A stretch of DNA of 64,000 nucleotides from Corydoras sp. C115 (GCA_019802505.1 JAFMOC010000241.1:62001-126000), one strand, 5' to 3'; shown: positions 12,501-24,214, counted from the first letter of the stretch. A program made the numbers and translations. The notes: a model not told the origin generated them from the letters alone.

Positions 12501-12843
12501 CAAGTTTCATACTGAACTTTTTGTCACAACCTAGGTCTAGGTAAGTGTAGAGATAACCACATGACAACAGGCAGCCGGTTCCAAAAAAAAATGAAAGTTA
12601 GTCCATATACTCATAAACAAAACAAAGTACAATCAAAATGACCTGTATTTATTAGGTGCCTGGTTGGGACTTCTATTTTGAAGTATTAATAAAGTGAGGC
12701 CTCCTTGCTCTGCAACTGGTTGTCCAATCTTTCTCTTTATTTATTGATCTGCTCAGATCGTGACAGTATTGAAGTTGAAGCTCTCTTGGAGATGAAAGTG
12801 GGGCTGGTTTAAAATACAAAATGAGGTTATGTGATGTTTTTGT

Positions 12844-13395
12844 TTGCTTAAATACTTCACATCACTCAGCAGTTGTATGCAGCCCTGCATTGGTTCCGGA
12901 TGCCACTTTGTAACAGCATGCTGGTCTCACAGAGCAAATGTGGAGTTCAGGAGTCCTCAGCCGGGTAAGCCTTCTGTTTTTCTTTTGTACCCCGGCCATG
13001 GTTCCATGACTCTGTCTGTGTCCAGAGCATCCCCTGCAAATCTGTCTGTACCCAGAGCGCCCCCTGCATCTCTGTCTGCCCTCAGAGCACCCCCTGAGTC
13101 TTGGTCTGTGGTCAGTGCTCCCCCTGCATTACAGTCTGTGCTCAGAGCACCCTCTGCAAGTCAGTCTGCCCCCGGTCAATGGCACAGTCGATTCTCTGGG
13201 TTCCTCCTGCAACTTGATCAGTACCCTGGGTCCCCCCTGCGACTCAGCCTGTACCCAGGAGCCCTCCAGCGACTCGGTCGGGACACAGGGCTCCTCCAGC
13301 ACCTCGGTCAAAAGCGACACAGCTTAGAGACTGGGCGGGTGTGGAGAGTAAGCGGCCGAAGTACAAAAAAGGAAGGAGGCAGGGCTAGAAGATAA
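12844..13395 (+). other. 183-residue open frame built on a 30-bp repeat; function unknown
   Basis: I do not recognise this protein. Residues about 56-155 consist of ten units of about 10 residues (for example SVPRAPPASL, SALRAPPESW, SVLRAPSASQ), produced by the DNA minisatellite at 13011-13303. Because eight units are 30 bp, the frame stays open through them. The ends of the frame have no domain, signal peptide or splice context that I can identify. It may be chance or part of an unclassified retroelement. Confidence 0.25.
13011..13303 (+). repeat. Minisatellite, ~30-bp unit, ten copies
   Basis: Units start TCTGTCTGTG... at 13011, 13041, 13071, 13101, 13131, then two shortened units (27 and 26 bp) and three more 30-bp units at 13214, 13244 and 13274. 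Later units are diverged but keep the TCxGxCxG start and CCTGCxxC end. Confidence 0.85.
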
Positions 13396-14690
13396 TAACT
13401 AAAACTATTCTGGTCTGAGGACGGAACGGAAATGGAAAGAATATAAACTGAAACCAGACCATGTGACAAACCAAAACGCACGAATGAAAAATAAAATAAT
13501 TGACTAGACTAGAATAATTAGACGTATATACCAAAAATAGATTTAGTTTATTAACAAATTTAAAACAAAGAAACACAATCAGTACTTGGCTTAAGCAAAA
13601 ACATACAAATAAAGAAAATCACAATATATATATATATATATATATCACAAAAAGAAAAACTTGCTGGCATATAGGCCGGAGTCCAGGTGGTGAAGGGGCA
13701 AGCTAAGTGCTAATGAAAAATTAAATCACACAAATTATAATTACCCAAAAAGAAAAAAAAAAAAAAAAAAAAAGGGGGTGCAATTTCACACAACCAACCT
13801 TCACCAACAAGTCCTCCAGCCAGTACCACAAAAAGGAAAAGACAAAACAAGAAAAGAACTTAAACTCTGCAAATTTGGAAGAGACGAAAAAATAAATGAA
13901 ATAAAATACCACAATGCAACAATAAACAAGGCTCTTAACGTGCAAGTCTTACAGAGAAGCAGGGCACACAGCACAACCAAAGCCCCAGCACACAGCACGA
14001 ACAGCCAATACAAAAAGAAAAGCCCCAAGCCTGAGGTAGGGCAGCACACTCAGCGGCAGCTTAGAGCCAAGCAAACAAACAAAAAAATACTTAAATAAAC
14101 AAAGCTTTAATAAAAAGACAAAAACAATTAACATAAAAACCAAACAAAAAAGTGGTAGAAACAAAACAGCAGAAGCCAGCACCAAACTTTGCATTCCATG
14201 TTATCCAGAACAGGGCACGAGATTAAGAAAAGACAAGCAGCCTCTGACAAAACCACACCAAGGCTCAGCCACAATGCCACACGTGGGTAACACCGGCACT
14301 CGTACAGACAATCAGCAGGTAACGCCGGCACTCTTACAGACAATCAGTTGATAATGCTGGCACTCTTACAGACACCGGTTCTGCACAGCAGATTAGTCAG
14401 ATGCCGAATCAAACACTCCACCAGCTCGCCACTCAAGAGTCGCGATGCAGGGAAAACCAGGAAGGAACCGAGCAGCGGAAGCACTCACCCAGTCAACTCA
14501 CCCAATGACGGGAGCTCCCTCCCCTTTATGAAAGGCCAGGGGAGACCTGATTGGCTCATGAGTAATAGTAGGCGGAACAAAAAAAACATGAATGAAAGGG
14601 CAAGAATGCTATTACCGGCAGCAAACTGCTACAAAAACATAGTAAGCACGGAACTTTCATACTATTTCACAGTGTTTCTTAAATTAAAAC
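13396..14690. other. No gene recognised; simple and short tandem repeats
   Basis: Holds an (AT)n tract at 13626-13645, an A-rich run at 13751-13773, and three copies of a 33-bp unit containing CCGGCACTCTTACAGACAATCAG at about 14288-14375. A CTTTATGAAAGG block near 14524 could be an antisense TATA-type promoter, but no element boundaries were found. Confidence 0.35.
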
Positions 14691-14929
14691 ACGTTTGAAT
14701 CTCGTTTTGGTTTTAGCAGGAACGCATGCACAGACTGGGAAACCTCCTTTTGAGCAACATGCCATATATTCTTCCAGACCTCGTGCTACATGCCGGTGCT
14801 GTTCTGACCTGATTTGCATTGTTTGTGTTGGTGGACGCGGCCCTAATATGCGCCCGCGTTCCCGATTGGTTGTCATTCAAACAGCCCGCCTCTCCCCTGA
14901 TAACAACACAGCCATCCAATGGCAGAATA

Positions 14930-15045
14930 TGATACACGCATTTCAAAACTGGAGTCTGATTTTCAATAACAATGCGGGACAATGACTCAATTTGCGGGAC
15001 CCTTGAAAAGTAACAAAATTGCACAAAGTAGGATATCTGGTCACC
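14930..15045 (-). mobile_element. hAT-like terminal fragment (tentative)
   Basis: The right end reads GGATATCTGGTCACCTT; its reverse complement AAGGTGACCAGATATCC resembles the AGGGTGACCAAACGTC start of the BED-finger repeat at 58504. No transposase here. Low confidence. Confidence 0.3.
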
Positions 15046-15047
15046 TT

Positions 15048-15158
15048 AATGTGTGTATTTGTTTGTCTCTTTGTGTGTGTGTGTGTATGTGTGTGTCTGT
15101 GTCTCCTTAAGTGTGTTTTTTCTGTGAGCGTGTGACCATGTGTGTGTGTGTGTTTGTT
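15048..15158 (+). repeat. (GT)n microsatellite, interrupted
   Basis: Two GT-rich tracts (about 15073-15100 and 15138-15152) separated by mixed sequence. Confidence 0.8.
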
Positions 15159-15299
15159 CTCATATGTGTAGATAATTAAAAGTAATCTGGAACAAAGACA
15201 TCCTGAACTGGAAGATTTTTTTACTCTCACTCTCAGAACATAAAGAATAATGTGTGTGATCTGGATGTTGGAACCTCCATCACTGAGAAACATGAGCTG

Positions 15300-16258
15300 C
15301 TTTTAGTTTCATTACAGAATTTCGAACTGCCCTGCTGTTAATTCCACGATAAATTTTCATACCATTTGTTTATGTTAATGATTAAAACAAGAAATACACA
15401 AAAAATGTAGACTCTCATTTAAATACTGTACCTAGGTGTTCACTCTTTACATGTACCTGGTCGATACATGCATCACCTGCACACAGATGAATATTAAGCT
15501 GAATAAATTAATCTAATTCTAATCTGTTTATTTAGTAATATTACTGAACTTGGTACATATGCTACATACAGGGCTCATAACGCAGTACATGTTACATGTC
15601 ACCAAAAAAATTACATTTACATTACAATTCATAAAATACATGAGTCTTTTAGCATGCTGCACTGAAACACCTTGAATCTTGAGTCTTTTTAAAGCATTGA
15701 TGACCTGGATCAAGCATGACCAGGAACTGCACTCACCCTGCATCATCTCTTTGTTACAAAACGGTGAGCTGGCAGGGGACATGTAAGAGATGAGGACAGG
15801 ATTTAGCTCTTTACAATATCACACTTTATTAATTTTCTGCATTGAACATATTGCTATAATTTAGTTTAGGACTGTTAAATAAATGCTAAATGTAATTTCC
15901 TGTAATAGGAGCATAAGCTTTACCCCAAACTTAACCTTACCCCACCCCTCAGAATCCTGGTCCTTTTTTGAGGATCTTACTTAAATCTAATCCTGGTATA
16001 TGTAAAACTCAAGCAAAATGACCTTAGAGTTTAGGTATTATTTTTCATGTTTTGTTAAGAGTCTGTCCAATTTTACTTAAATAAAGTTTTGTACTAACAT
16101 ATCGTTGCAGGCAGGTCAAGTAACCAAAGGTCAAACCAATTATAAGCACTAACAATGGCAGCCCAGTTTGCATATGGATGTGGAGCGCCTCAAAGCTGAC
16201 TCTGCCTGCACAATTCTCAAATAAAAACATTTATAGCTCATCCTTGTTGTGTGCTCAG
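15300..16258. other. No gene recognised upstream of the kelch pseudogene
   Basis: AT-rich. The BTB-domain exons expected upstream of the kelch-like relic were not found here. Confidence 0.4.
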
Positions 16259-17004
16259 GTACGACTGGGCCTAATGAGTACTGAGTTCTGCCTGCATGAG
16301 GTGAAGGAAAACCATATGATTTGCCAGTACAGGGAGTGTAGCTCCATTATCAATCACGCCCTGAAGATCCTCAATAAGGCATCTGGACAGGCTGGAATTA
16401 TGGAGCCATATGTAACAACATTGAGGCTTATGACTCCAGAGCTAAATCCTGACAGGTGATCAGTTACCCAGAGAATATTTCCAGAGTCTATCACAAAAAG
16501 GCCTTCCTTGATGGTTTCATATACATTGTTGGTGGGTTCAATAGCAAACGATTTTTGAAAACAAGCAACAGTGTCTATAAATTTCATCTTGTTGCTCAGA
16601 CCTGGCATAAGGTGGCACCCATGCACTCAGGTCATTCCCATTTTAGTGTGGCAGTGTTCAATTTCTTCAGTCATATCCAGTCGAACGCTATTCTGACCAA
16701 ACAGTAGATGTGGCATCCATGAATGAGCAGAGGTCTGATGCCATCGCCACCACCCTGGATGGCAAGGTTATAGTAGACACTGCATTGATTCATAAACTCC
16801 CAAACTCAGTGTGTTTTAAGCGGAATGTAAAAATGAAATTGAACTTTTCCACAGATTTACATTTGTGGAGGATTCAATGGAACAGAGTATCACTCCACAG
16901 TCTAGTGTTTCGACCCCCAAATTGGCCAGTGGACCTATATTCCCCCGATAATTCAGTGTAGGCACGGATTGGGGGTCAACACTTACAATAATCAGATCTA
17001 TGTG
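16259..17004 (+). pseudogene. klhl10-like: Kelch-like (KLHL10-like) pseudogene: BACK domain and first kelch repeats
   Basis: After a CTCAG acceptor at 16254-16258 the frame gives VRLGLMSTEF...SSIINHALKIL, a BACK-domain end; then FIYIVGGFNSKRF and TWHKVAPMHSG (a kelch repeat), then MNEQRSDAIATTLDGKV, an intron, and YICGGFNGTEYHSTV from 16855 after a CCACAG acceptor. Order and wording follow KLHL10, a germ-cell Cul3 adaptor in vertebrates, more closely than other kelch-like proteins I can recall. Disabling changes: frameshifts near 16380-16450, most of one kelch repeat deleted around 16665-16710, and an in-frame TAG in the YICGG exon. The exon ends TATGTG|GTGAGT at 17004. No BTB exons found. 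Confidence 0.75.
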
Positions 17005-17622
17005 GTGAGTCTGGACATCTTACACCTGGTAACTGCACTCCTCAGAGGTTCCTCAAAGGGTCTTTGGGTGGCTACTTGTTTAGAAGGTCCCTTACTAACT
17101 TGAAGGGTTTGTTGAATGTTAAATAGTTCTAGATTATGGAAGCCCTAAAAGAAAATGTTGCTTCTGACTCTGAAAGCTGAGTGCTGCTTTGAAGTCCATG
17201 AATATTTTTGAGGATACTGGTGGCTTTAGATAAATGTACCCAAGATGGTTAATGGATGTAGTACGGTTCCTGAGTGCCCATATAGGTCTCAAACAATTGG
17301 AAACTTTAGATAACAACTTAAAAACTTGCAGAATTACTTTGGTAACAAAAAGGTTCATAAGATTCAAAAATGATTTCAGATTGAACCTGCAAAGTACAAA
17401 AGTATTTAAAGAAAAACAAAATAGTTTTTGTGACTCCCCTATATTGAGTTGGTTCAGTAATTGCACATATTACAGCTTCCACTCTTTTGAGTCGGCTTTC
17501 TACAAGATTTGTTTAAAAAACAAATTAAAAAACTTATAAAAAAAAATGTGACATCAGACACTGATGTTAGATATAAGGAGCCTGGTTCACATTCTCTGCT
17601 CTAGTTCATCCTAAAGACAATT
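17005..17622. other. Pseudogene intron, left of the gypsy insertion
   Basis: No coding sequence recognised. Ends in CAATT (17618-17622), the left target duplication of the gypsy element. Confidence 0.5.
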
Positions 17623-18063
17623 TGTCACGGTTTGTGTTGTCACGTGGTGTAGGTCGGGTTTTGTGTCACGCCCCCGTAATCACGCGCACCTGGGATCAGT
17701 CACCATTTCATTATAAATACCCTACACGCCCGACACTCACCGCCAGTTTGTCTCGTGCCACGCCGTTTGTCTGCCTTGACACTACTTGCCCTTCCACGTT
17801 GTTTAGTCCTGGTTACCTCGTCTCGTGTTCTGGTTCATGTCTGTCTATGTGCTGTTCGCCTCGCCGCCTAGTGCACTCTGTTCCGGTACCCTGTTCATTT
17901 GTATTACTCCCGTTGACGTCATCACCCCTCGCCTTACCTTATCCACGTCCTGTGTTCTGTGTGTTCGTTTGAGGATTCAATAAACATCTTTGCGACTGTA
18001 CCTGCACTCAGCTCGTTGTCTCCGAGTAGCGGATCCGCCTCGCTCGATCGTAAGATCGTTACA
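17623..18063 (+). repeat. 5' LTR
   Basis: TGTCACGG...GTTACA, 441 bp. TATAAATA at 17712-17719, AATAAA near 17980. Near the 3' end CGATC-GTAA-GATCG (18045-18058) can form a small hairpin; it is kept in the 3' LTR. Confidence 0.95.
17712..17719 (+). promoter_or_regulatory. TATA box of 5' LTR
   Basis: TATAAATA. A start about 30 bases downstream falls at or next to AGTTTGT (17745-17751), the segment complementary to the presumed primer-binding site. Confidence 0.65.
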
Positions 18064-18065
18064 TT

Positions 18066-18072
18066 ACAAACT
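18066..18072 (+). promoter_or_regulatory. Probable self-priming primer-binding site
   Basis: ACAAACT starts two bases after the LTR and is the exact complement of AGTTTGT at 17745-17751. No TGG-starting tRNA-type site is present between the LTR and the gag ATG at 18080. In the Tf1/sushi group the RNA 5' end primes its own reverse transcription; the arrangement here fits that. Confidence 0.55.
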
Positions 18073-18079
18073 AGCCAAC

Positions 18080-19670
18080 ATGGATCCCTCGGAGCGACGC
18101 GCTGTCGGAGCGAAGCTGGCATCACCACCACCAGCCGGACAGCAGCCCGACTCACGGCTAGAGCTGCTGTATGGTCGCCAGGAGGAACTGGCGGATCTGG
18201 TGAGCCAGTTATCCCTCCAGCTACAGACTGCGCTCTCCGCGCTGCCCGCAGTCCCAGCACCGGTGACCACACCTCCGAACCAGGTACTGAACCCGCCGCC
18301 CGCGGTTGCCCCACAGTACGACGGTACCGCTGTTCCCCCGGAGCCTTATGTGGGGGAGCTCCAACGTTGTCGGGGGTTTATATTCCAGTGCCAGCTGTAT
18401 TTCAACATCCGTCCCACGTGCTTCCCCACGGACGCCCATAAAATCGCGTTCGTCATCGGGTTGCTACGTGGACGCGCTCTCAGCTGGGCGAGGCGGCACA
18501 GGGACTGACGTCACCCCTGGGCTCCTCGTTTTCCTCGTTCTTGGAGAGATTTCGTGCGGTATTTGATCGGCCGGACTATTCAGAGGACATTGAGATGCGT
18601 CTGCTCACAGTACGACAAGAGGTTCGTTCTGTGACTGAGTTTGCTGTGGAGTTTCAGACCCTCGCTGCGGAGTCGGGATGGTGTGAGCGCTCGCTCCGCG
18701 GCGTGTTCCGCCACGCACTCAGTGACCGCATGCTGGATGCACTCTGTACCCGTGATCGCCCGGACTCTCTCCAAGATCTTATTAACCTCGCCATACGTAT
18801 TGACGGACGTATGAACCTGCGTTACCATGAACGCCAATTCCGCACCACCGCTTCGTCCCGTGCATCTCCGACACCGTCAAGGGACTTCCCCCAGCCCGAA
18901 CAGTCGGAAGGGGTCAAACCGATGCAGCTGGGACGCGCCGCCCTGGCCCCTGAAGTCCGGAGCCATCGCAAGGACCAGGGGCTCTGCTTCTATTGTGGTG
19001 GAGGGGACCACCAGCTACGTGACTGCACGGTGCGTCCTAAGAGACCAGACGCTGCAGTTGGACTTGGGGTGTTGTCGAGTTCCCCACTACAACACCAAGC
19101 ACAGCGCCTCAGCTTACCGGCGGTACTCACCATCCAGGAGAAACAGGTGACCGTAAACGTGCTATTAGATTCTGGGGCAGAGGAGAATCTGATAGACGTG
19201 GGGTTTGCTAATCGCTGTGGTCTGACTGTTTCTCCCCTAGCGAATCCTCTCCACACCCTGGCGCTGGATGGCAGACGGTTGTCCTCCATCACCCACCGCA
19301 CCTCACCTACGCGGCTGACGTTGGAGGGCAACCACCAAGAGAGGATATGCTTTGCGGTGTTCCAGTCTCCCGAGGCCCCCGTCATCCTGGGATACCCCTG
19401 GCTCCGTAAGCATAATCCCCACATAGACTGGGTCTGCGGCCGCATCCTGACCTGGGGAACAGGATGCCACTCGTCTTGTCTGCTCGCCGCTGCCGCCTCC
19501 TGCAACCCTCCGGTCTCAACCAGCCCTGGCCCTGTGGACCTCTCCTCGGTGCCCAAGGAGTACCATGACCTTGGGGAGGTCTTCAGTAAGGACAAGGCAT
19601 GCCAGCTCCCGCCTCACAGGGTCTACGACTGCGCCATCGACCTCCTGCCTGGGGCTCCTCTTCCGTCCAT
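18080..19670 (+). pseudogene. Gypsy gag and protease, frameshifted
   Basis: ATG at 18080 follows the LTR by 16 bases and opens MDPSERRAVGAKLASP. The gag retrotransposon domain follows; a one-base shift near 18488 moves the frame, which then runs on through 18541-19670. It carries a CCHC knuckle CFYCGGGDHQLRDC (near 18987-19028), needed for RNA packaging, and the aspartic protease motif VLLDSGAEENLID (near 19159-19197). A second loss of frame near 19665 removes a few codons before RT. Gag and Pol appear to have formed one frame originally, as in other chromoviruses of this group. Confidence 0.9.
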
Positions 19671-20960
19671 CCCGCCCGGAGAGGGAGGCTATGGAGAGGT
19701 ACGTGTCGGAGTGTCTCGCCACCGGACTGATTCAACCTTCGACCTCCCCCGTAGGGGCCGGGTTCTTCTTTGTCGCCAAGAAGGACGGCACCCTACGTCC
19801 CTGCATAGACTACAGGGGACTAAATGCCATCACGGTCCCCTACAAATACCCTCTGCCTTTGACATCAGCTGTATTTGAGTCTTTGCAGGGAGCGACCATC
19901 TTCACCAAGCTGGACCTGCGGAACGCCTACCATCTCGTCCGTATAAGGAAGGGGGACGAATGGAAGATGGCATTCAACACCCCCAGCGGCCACTACGAAT
20001 ACCGCGTGGTCCCCTTCGGCCTCAAGAACGCCCCGGCCGTGTTCCAGTCCTTGGTGAATGATGTGTTGCGGGACTTCCTGGACAGATTCGTCTTTGTTTA
20101 TCTGGACGACATCCTGATCTTCTCCAGGACACCCGGTGAGCACACCCGGCACGTGCGACTTGTCCTGAACCGCTTGCTGCAGAACCGCCTATTCGCAAAA
20201 GCCGAAAAGTGCAGTTTCCACCAGCGCTCTGTGCCCTTCCTGGGGTTCATCCTCTCACCGGAAGCTGTGCGACCCGACCCCGAGAAGGTGAATGCCATCA
20301 CCGACTGGCCAACCCCTTCTTCAAGGACTGAGCTACAGCGCTTTCTGGGGTTCGCCAACTTCTATAGGCGGTTCATCGGCAACTACAGCAGCATCACAGC
20401 CCCACTCACCGCTCTCACCTCCACTAAGGTGAAGTTTCATTGGACCCAGGAGGCCCAAGACGCCATGGACTTCCTGAAAGACCGGTTCACCACGGCCCCC
20501 ATCCTAATCCAACCAGACCCGTCCAAGCAGTTTATTGTGGAGGTCGACGCGTCGGGCGCCGGAGTGGGGGCCGTTCTCTCCCAGAAGTCGGAGGAAGGTA
20601 GGCTTCACCCATGTGCTTTCTTCTCCAGGAAGCTGACCGCAGCGGAGAGGAATTATGACATGGGGAATCGTGAGCTTTTGGCGGTGAAGCTCGCGTTGGA
20701 GGAATGGCGACACTGGCTGGAGGGGGCAGCCCAGCCGTTCGTGGTTTGGACCGACCACAAGAACCTGGCCTACATTCAGTCGGCCAAGTGCCTGAACTCC
20801 CGTCAGGCTCGGTGGGCCTTGTTCTTTGGTCGGTTCCAATTCGTCGTGTCCTATCGTCCCGGCACTAGGAACGCCAAGCCCGATGCCTTATCCCGCCTCT
20901 TCTCTGATGGTAAGGAAGAACCCAGCACTGACCCGATTCTCCCCCCAGCCGTGTCATTGC
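19660..20960 (+). pseudogene. Gypsy reverse transcriptase and RNase H
   Basis: A long frame with the RT landmarks in order: GAGFFFVAKKDGTLRPCIDY, LDLRNAYHLVRI, PFGLKNAPAVFQ, the catalytic FVYLDDILIFS, and FLGFANFYRRFI of the connection. RNase H follows with VEVDASGAGVGAVLSQ, ELLAVKLALEEWRHWLEG and WTDHKNL. The active-site aspartates are all present, so the domain itself looks sound; it is cut off from Gag and integrase by the shifts near 19665 and 20950. Confidence 0.92.
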
Positions 20961-20964
20961 AGGT

Positions 20965-22360
20965 GTGTCTTGGGAGATCCGGCGCATCATTGAGCGCGAG
21001 CTAACGAAGGATCCGGACCCTGGGCTGGGTCCTCCCAACCGGACCTTCGTGCCCTCCGCCGCTCGCACCGCGGTACTCAAGTGGGGGCATGAGAGTCGCT
21101 GGGCCGGCCACCCTGGGGGAGCACGCACGGAGGAACTCATCCGGCGCCAGTTCTGGTGGCCCACCTTGGCAGCCGACGTCCGACAGTTTGTCGCCGCTTG
21201 TACCACCTGCGCCCGTAACAAGGCGTCACATCAGCCCCCCGCCGGACTGCTTCAGCCGCTCTCCATACCTGGGCGTCCCTGGTCCCACATCGCTCTGGAC
21301 TTCATAACCGGCCTACCCAACTCCAGAGGTAACTCCATTATAGTCACCATAATAGACCGCTTCTCCAAGTCAGTACGCCTAATTGCTCTGGCCAAGCTTC
21401 CTTCTGCCCTAGAGACTGCCAGGATCTGTTTTGAGCAGGTATTTAGGATATTTGGCATCCCCATGGACATTGTCTCGGACCGGGGACCCCAGTTCATTTC
21501 CCAGGTGTGGAGAGCTTTCCACAAGTTCTTCGGGACCGCAGTGTCGCTGACGTCGGGGGGTCATCCACAAGCCAATGGGCAAGCTGAGAGGGCCAACCAA
21601 GTGGTGGAGACCACCCTGCGCTGCATGTCTGCCCAACACCCGGAGCGCTGGAGCGAGAAACTGGCGTGGGTCAAATACGCGATCAACACCTCGCGCAGCT
21701 CCGCCATGGGGAAATCGCCTTTTGAGGTAGCACTGGGCTACCAACCCCCCCTGTTTCCCGAGGACCAGAGCGAGACCTGCGTGCCTTCGGTAAAACCTGC
21801 ACATCCGCCGCTACAACCGCACCTGGAAGAACACTTTAATAGCACTCCGTCAAGCCCAGTCTACCTACGCCGCCGCGGCCAACAGGAGGCACCGCCTGGC
21901 CCCCAGTTACAAGGTGGGGCAACTCATGTGGCTGTCCAGCAAGAACATTCCCCTCAGGACCGACTCCCGGAAACTTTGTCCCCGTTACATCGGCCCCTTC
22001 CCCATCTCCCGCATCATCAACCCTACTGCCGTCCGTCTTCAGCTACCACGATCTATGCGCATCCACCCCACATTCCACGTCTCCCATGTCAAGCCCGTCG
22101 TGCACTCCCCGCTCAACCCCCCACCCCGCCAAGCCCCAGCCCCCCGCCTGATTGATGGACAGCCCGCCTACACGGTCCACCGACTGCTGGACTCCCGACG
22201 CCGTGGCCGGGGAATCCAGTTCCTAGTGGACTGGAAGGGGTACGGCCCGGAGGAGCGCTCCTGGGTTCCTCGGGCGGCCATCCTGGACCCTTCCCTCATT
22301 GACGATTTCCACCGCCGCTTCCCGGACAAGCCATTTAGGGCGCCGGGAGGCACCCGTTGA
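20965..22360 (+). pseudogene. Gypsy integrase with chromodomain, frameshifted
   Basis: HHCC region (GHESRWAGHPGG ... CTTCARNK), then the D-D-E core: IALDFITGLP, IVSDRGPQF, and the glutamate in ANGQAERANQ. A frameshift near 21790 moves the end into the 21914-22360 frame, which gives MRIHPTFHVSHVKPVV and a chromodomain (YTVHRLLDSRRRGRG, FLVDWKGYGPEERSWVP). Chromodomains direct insertion to particular chromatin. Stop TGA at 22358-22360 abuts the polypurine tract. Confidence 0.92.
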
Positions 22361-22372
22361 GGGGGGGGGTAA
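22360..22372 (+). promoter_or_regulatory. Polypurine tract
   Basis: Ten purines (A then nine G) followed by TAA immediately before the 3' LTR; primes plus-strand synthesis. Confidence 0.85.
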
Positions 22373-22813
22373 TGTCACGGTTTGTGTTGTCACGTGGTGT
22401 GGGTCGGGTTTTGTGTCACGCCCCCGTAATCACGCACACCTGGGATCAGTCACCATTTCATTATAAATACCCTACACGCCCGACACTCACCGCCAGTTTG
22501 TCTCGTGCCACGCCGTTTGTCTGCCTTGACACTACTAGCCCTTCCACGTTGTTTAGTCCTGGTTACCTCGTCTCGTGTTCTGGTTCATGTCTGTCTATGT
22601 GCTGTTCGCCTCACCGCCTAGTGCACTCCGTTCCGGTACCCTGTTCATTTGTATTACTCCCGTTGACGTCATCACCCCTTGCCTTACCTTATCCACGTCC
22701 TGTGTTCTGTGTGTTCGTTTGAGGATTCAATAAACATCTTTGCGACTGTACCTGCACTCAGCTCATTGTCTCCGAGTAGCGGATCCGCCTCGCTCGATCG
22801 TAAGATCGTTACA
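22373..22813 (+). repeat. 3' LTR
   Basis: 441 bp, aligned without gaps to the 5' LTR with seven substitutions. TATAAATA at 22462-22469. Confidence 0.95.
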
Positions 22814-22838
22814 CAATTAACATTACCTTTCCTGGAAA

Positions 22839-22960
22839 TGTTTTATCCTGAGGACAACAGCCAAGGGGGGTTTGGGATTTTGGGGGATTTGTCTATATTT
22901 GTCCCCCAACCTCACTAGGTACAAACTGCATTCTAAGGTACATTCGCTGAAATTCAACCT
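22839..22960 (-). repeat. Fragment related to the region beside the 62091-62317 LTR
   Basis: CTGAGGACAACAGCC at 22846-22860 and the downstream CGCTGAAATTCAACCTAATG-like text match 62306-62460. It seems to hold an LTR start and adjacent polypurine-side sequence of an unclassified LTR element. Confidence 0.45.
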
Positions 22961-23505
22961 AATGTAAATCAGCGTTATTTTGATAATAAAACATGATAAT
23001 GTCTTATCAATATATTTACCAATAATAGAAAAAAGGAGTGCCTTGCTTTCAGCAATAATACTTTAGCTTCTTCTATCATGCAATTGTTAACCACAGGTGA
23101 ACATTGGAGATTTTTTTCTCTAGACACACTACAGCTTATTAGTATAACAATGGGCAATAAGTGGCACAGGTTGTTCAGGATTGTAGTGTTAATAAGGGGT
23201 AAGGTCAGAACTCTGTGTAAGTCAGTCAGATTCCTCCATAACACTGACTTTATGGTTCCTGCTTAAAGTCATGCTGGAACAGTAAGCGACCTTCCCAAAA
23301 CTTTTCCTACAAAGCTAGAAACAGGCGATTGTCAAAAAAAAAAATCTCTGGGTGCTTGACTTTACAAGCCTGTGTCAACTGAACACTGACCTCAATATTT
23401 TTGTCCATATAGTGTATAATGACTTCTGACAGTAACAACGGGATTCTTTGTATTTTGAATTGTGCTCTTTTACATTTACACACCTAAATGTGTTTTTGTT
23501 TACAG
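22961..23505. other. Pseudogene intron, no other feature
   Basis: No coding or repeat family recognised. Confidence 0.4.
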
Positions 23506-23938
23506 GTTGGAGGCAATGATGGAAATTAATATCTGAGTAGTGTGGAAGTTTACGACCCTCAGTCCAACACATGGAATAATCGCTCCTTAATGATTGAAGC
23601 ACGGAGCCACTTTGGAATTGAGGTACCAAAACAAAGCAGAATAAATATGAAACAGCTGTTTAGATGCACGATCACGTCATCATCATGATTTAATTTGGGC
23701 TTTTTAAAACTGGTTAGAAACAGTTTCAAAACTGTTTGAAACTGTTAACCTAGTAGAGGATAAAGCGGAAGATAATGGATGGATGGATGGCTTTATCAGT
23801 TGTCTGTTTTTATCCTTTTGTTTATGTTTGTTCTCTATTTTTAGGTGATGGATGAGCGCTTGTACGTAGTGGGTGGCATTAACAAATCAGGACCCATTTC
23901 CAGAACTGAGAACTACAATGATAAAATTGACAAATGAT
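23506..23938 (+). pseudogene. klhl10-like: Kelch-like pseudogene: later kelch exons
   Basis: Two exons with intact splice signals. 23506-23622 (acceptor TTTACAG, donor GTACCA) reads VGGNDGN*YLSSVEVYDPQ... and MIEARSHFGIE, with one in-frame TAA. 23845 onwards (acceptor TTTTTAG) reads VMDERLYVVGGINKSGPISR and stops at a TGA in 23936-23938. The junction GIE|VMDE is placed as in KLHL10. These exons are separated from the upstream exons by the 5.2-kb gypsy insertion, so the element sits in an intron. Confidence 0.75.
23755..23790 (+). mobile_element. SINE tail fragment
   Basis: AGGATAAAGCGGAAGATAA followed by TGGATGG repeats: the last 36 bases of the DANA/mermaid-type SINE. Confidence 0.6.
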
Positions 23939-24129
23939 AAAATTGACAGAGCTATGTGCTTTGAGCTTTTAAACTTTTGTAATAGACTCCATTCTTGCTT
24001 ACTACAAGAACAACACAGTGAGTTCTGATTGATTGAGATTTGGAACTATTACAATACTAATAAAAATCAAAGAATAAAGTTATTGAAGGCTGTCTACATA
24101 CATTCAGTCATGTATTCAATTTTTATTCT

Positions 24130-24172
24130 GCAATTTCCCCTGGGGATTAATAAAGTATTCTAATTCTAATGT
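24130..24172 (+). mobile_element. LINE 3' tail (Rex1-like)
   Basis: CAATTTCCCCTGGGGATTAA then TAAAGTATTCTAATTCTAAT, the typical end of Rex1-like fish LINEs or SINEs using them. Confidence 0.45.
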
Positions 24173-24214
24173 AGTTTGTGGTGGACATGATGAATTTCAG
24201 GAATGTTGCAGGTC

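Larger units (their letters stand above)
17623..22813 (+). mobile_element. Near-complete Ty3/gypsy chromovirus, 5191 bp
   Basis: Bounded by two 441-bp LTRs with TG...CA ends and a 5-bp target duplication CAATT (17618-17622 and 22814-22818). Internal order is gag, protease, RT, RNase H, integrase, chromodomain, polypurine tract. The LTRs differ at 7 positions (98.4% identical by eye), so insertion is recent relative to its neighbours. All catalytic motifs I can see are intact, but the coding region has four frameshifts (near 18488, 19665, 20950 and 21790), so this copy cannot make its own Gag-Pol. It sits in the intron of the kelch pseudogene. Confidence 0.95.

Noticed and set aside
17990..18079. 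Upstream extension of the gypsy gag frame before 18080
   Set aside because: It lies in the LTR and primer-site region; the ATG at 18080 matches the related copy's MDPSE start.
18959..19595. Antisense frames across the gypsy gag-pol
   Set aside because: Shadow frames of GC-rich coding sequence on the opposite strand.
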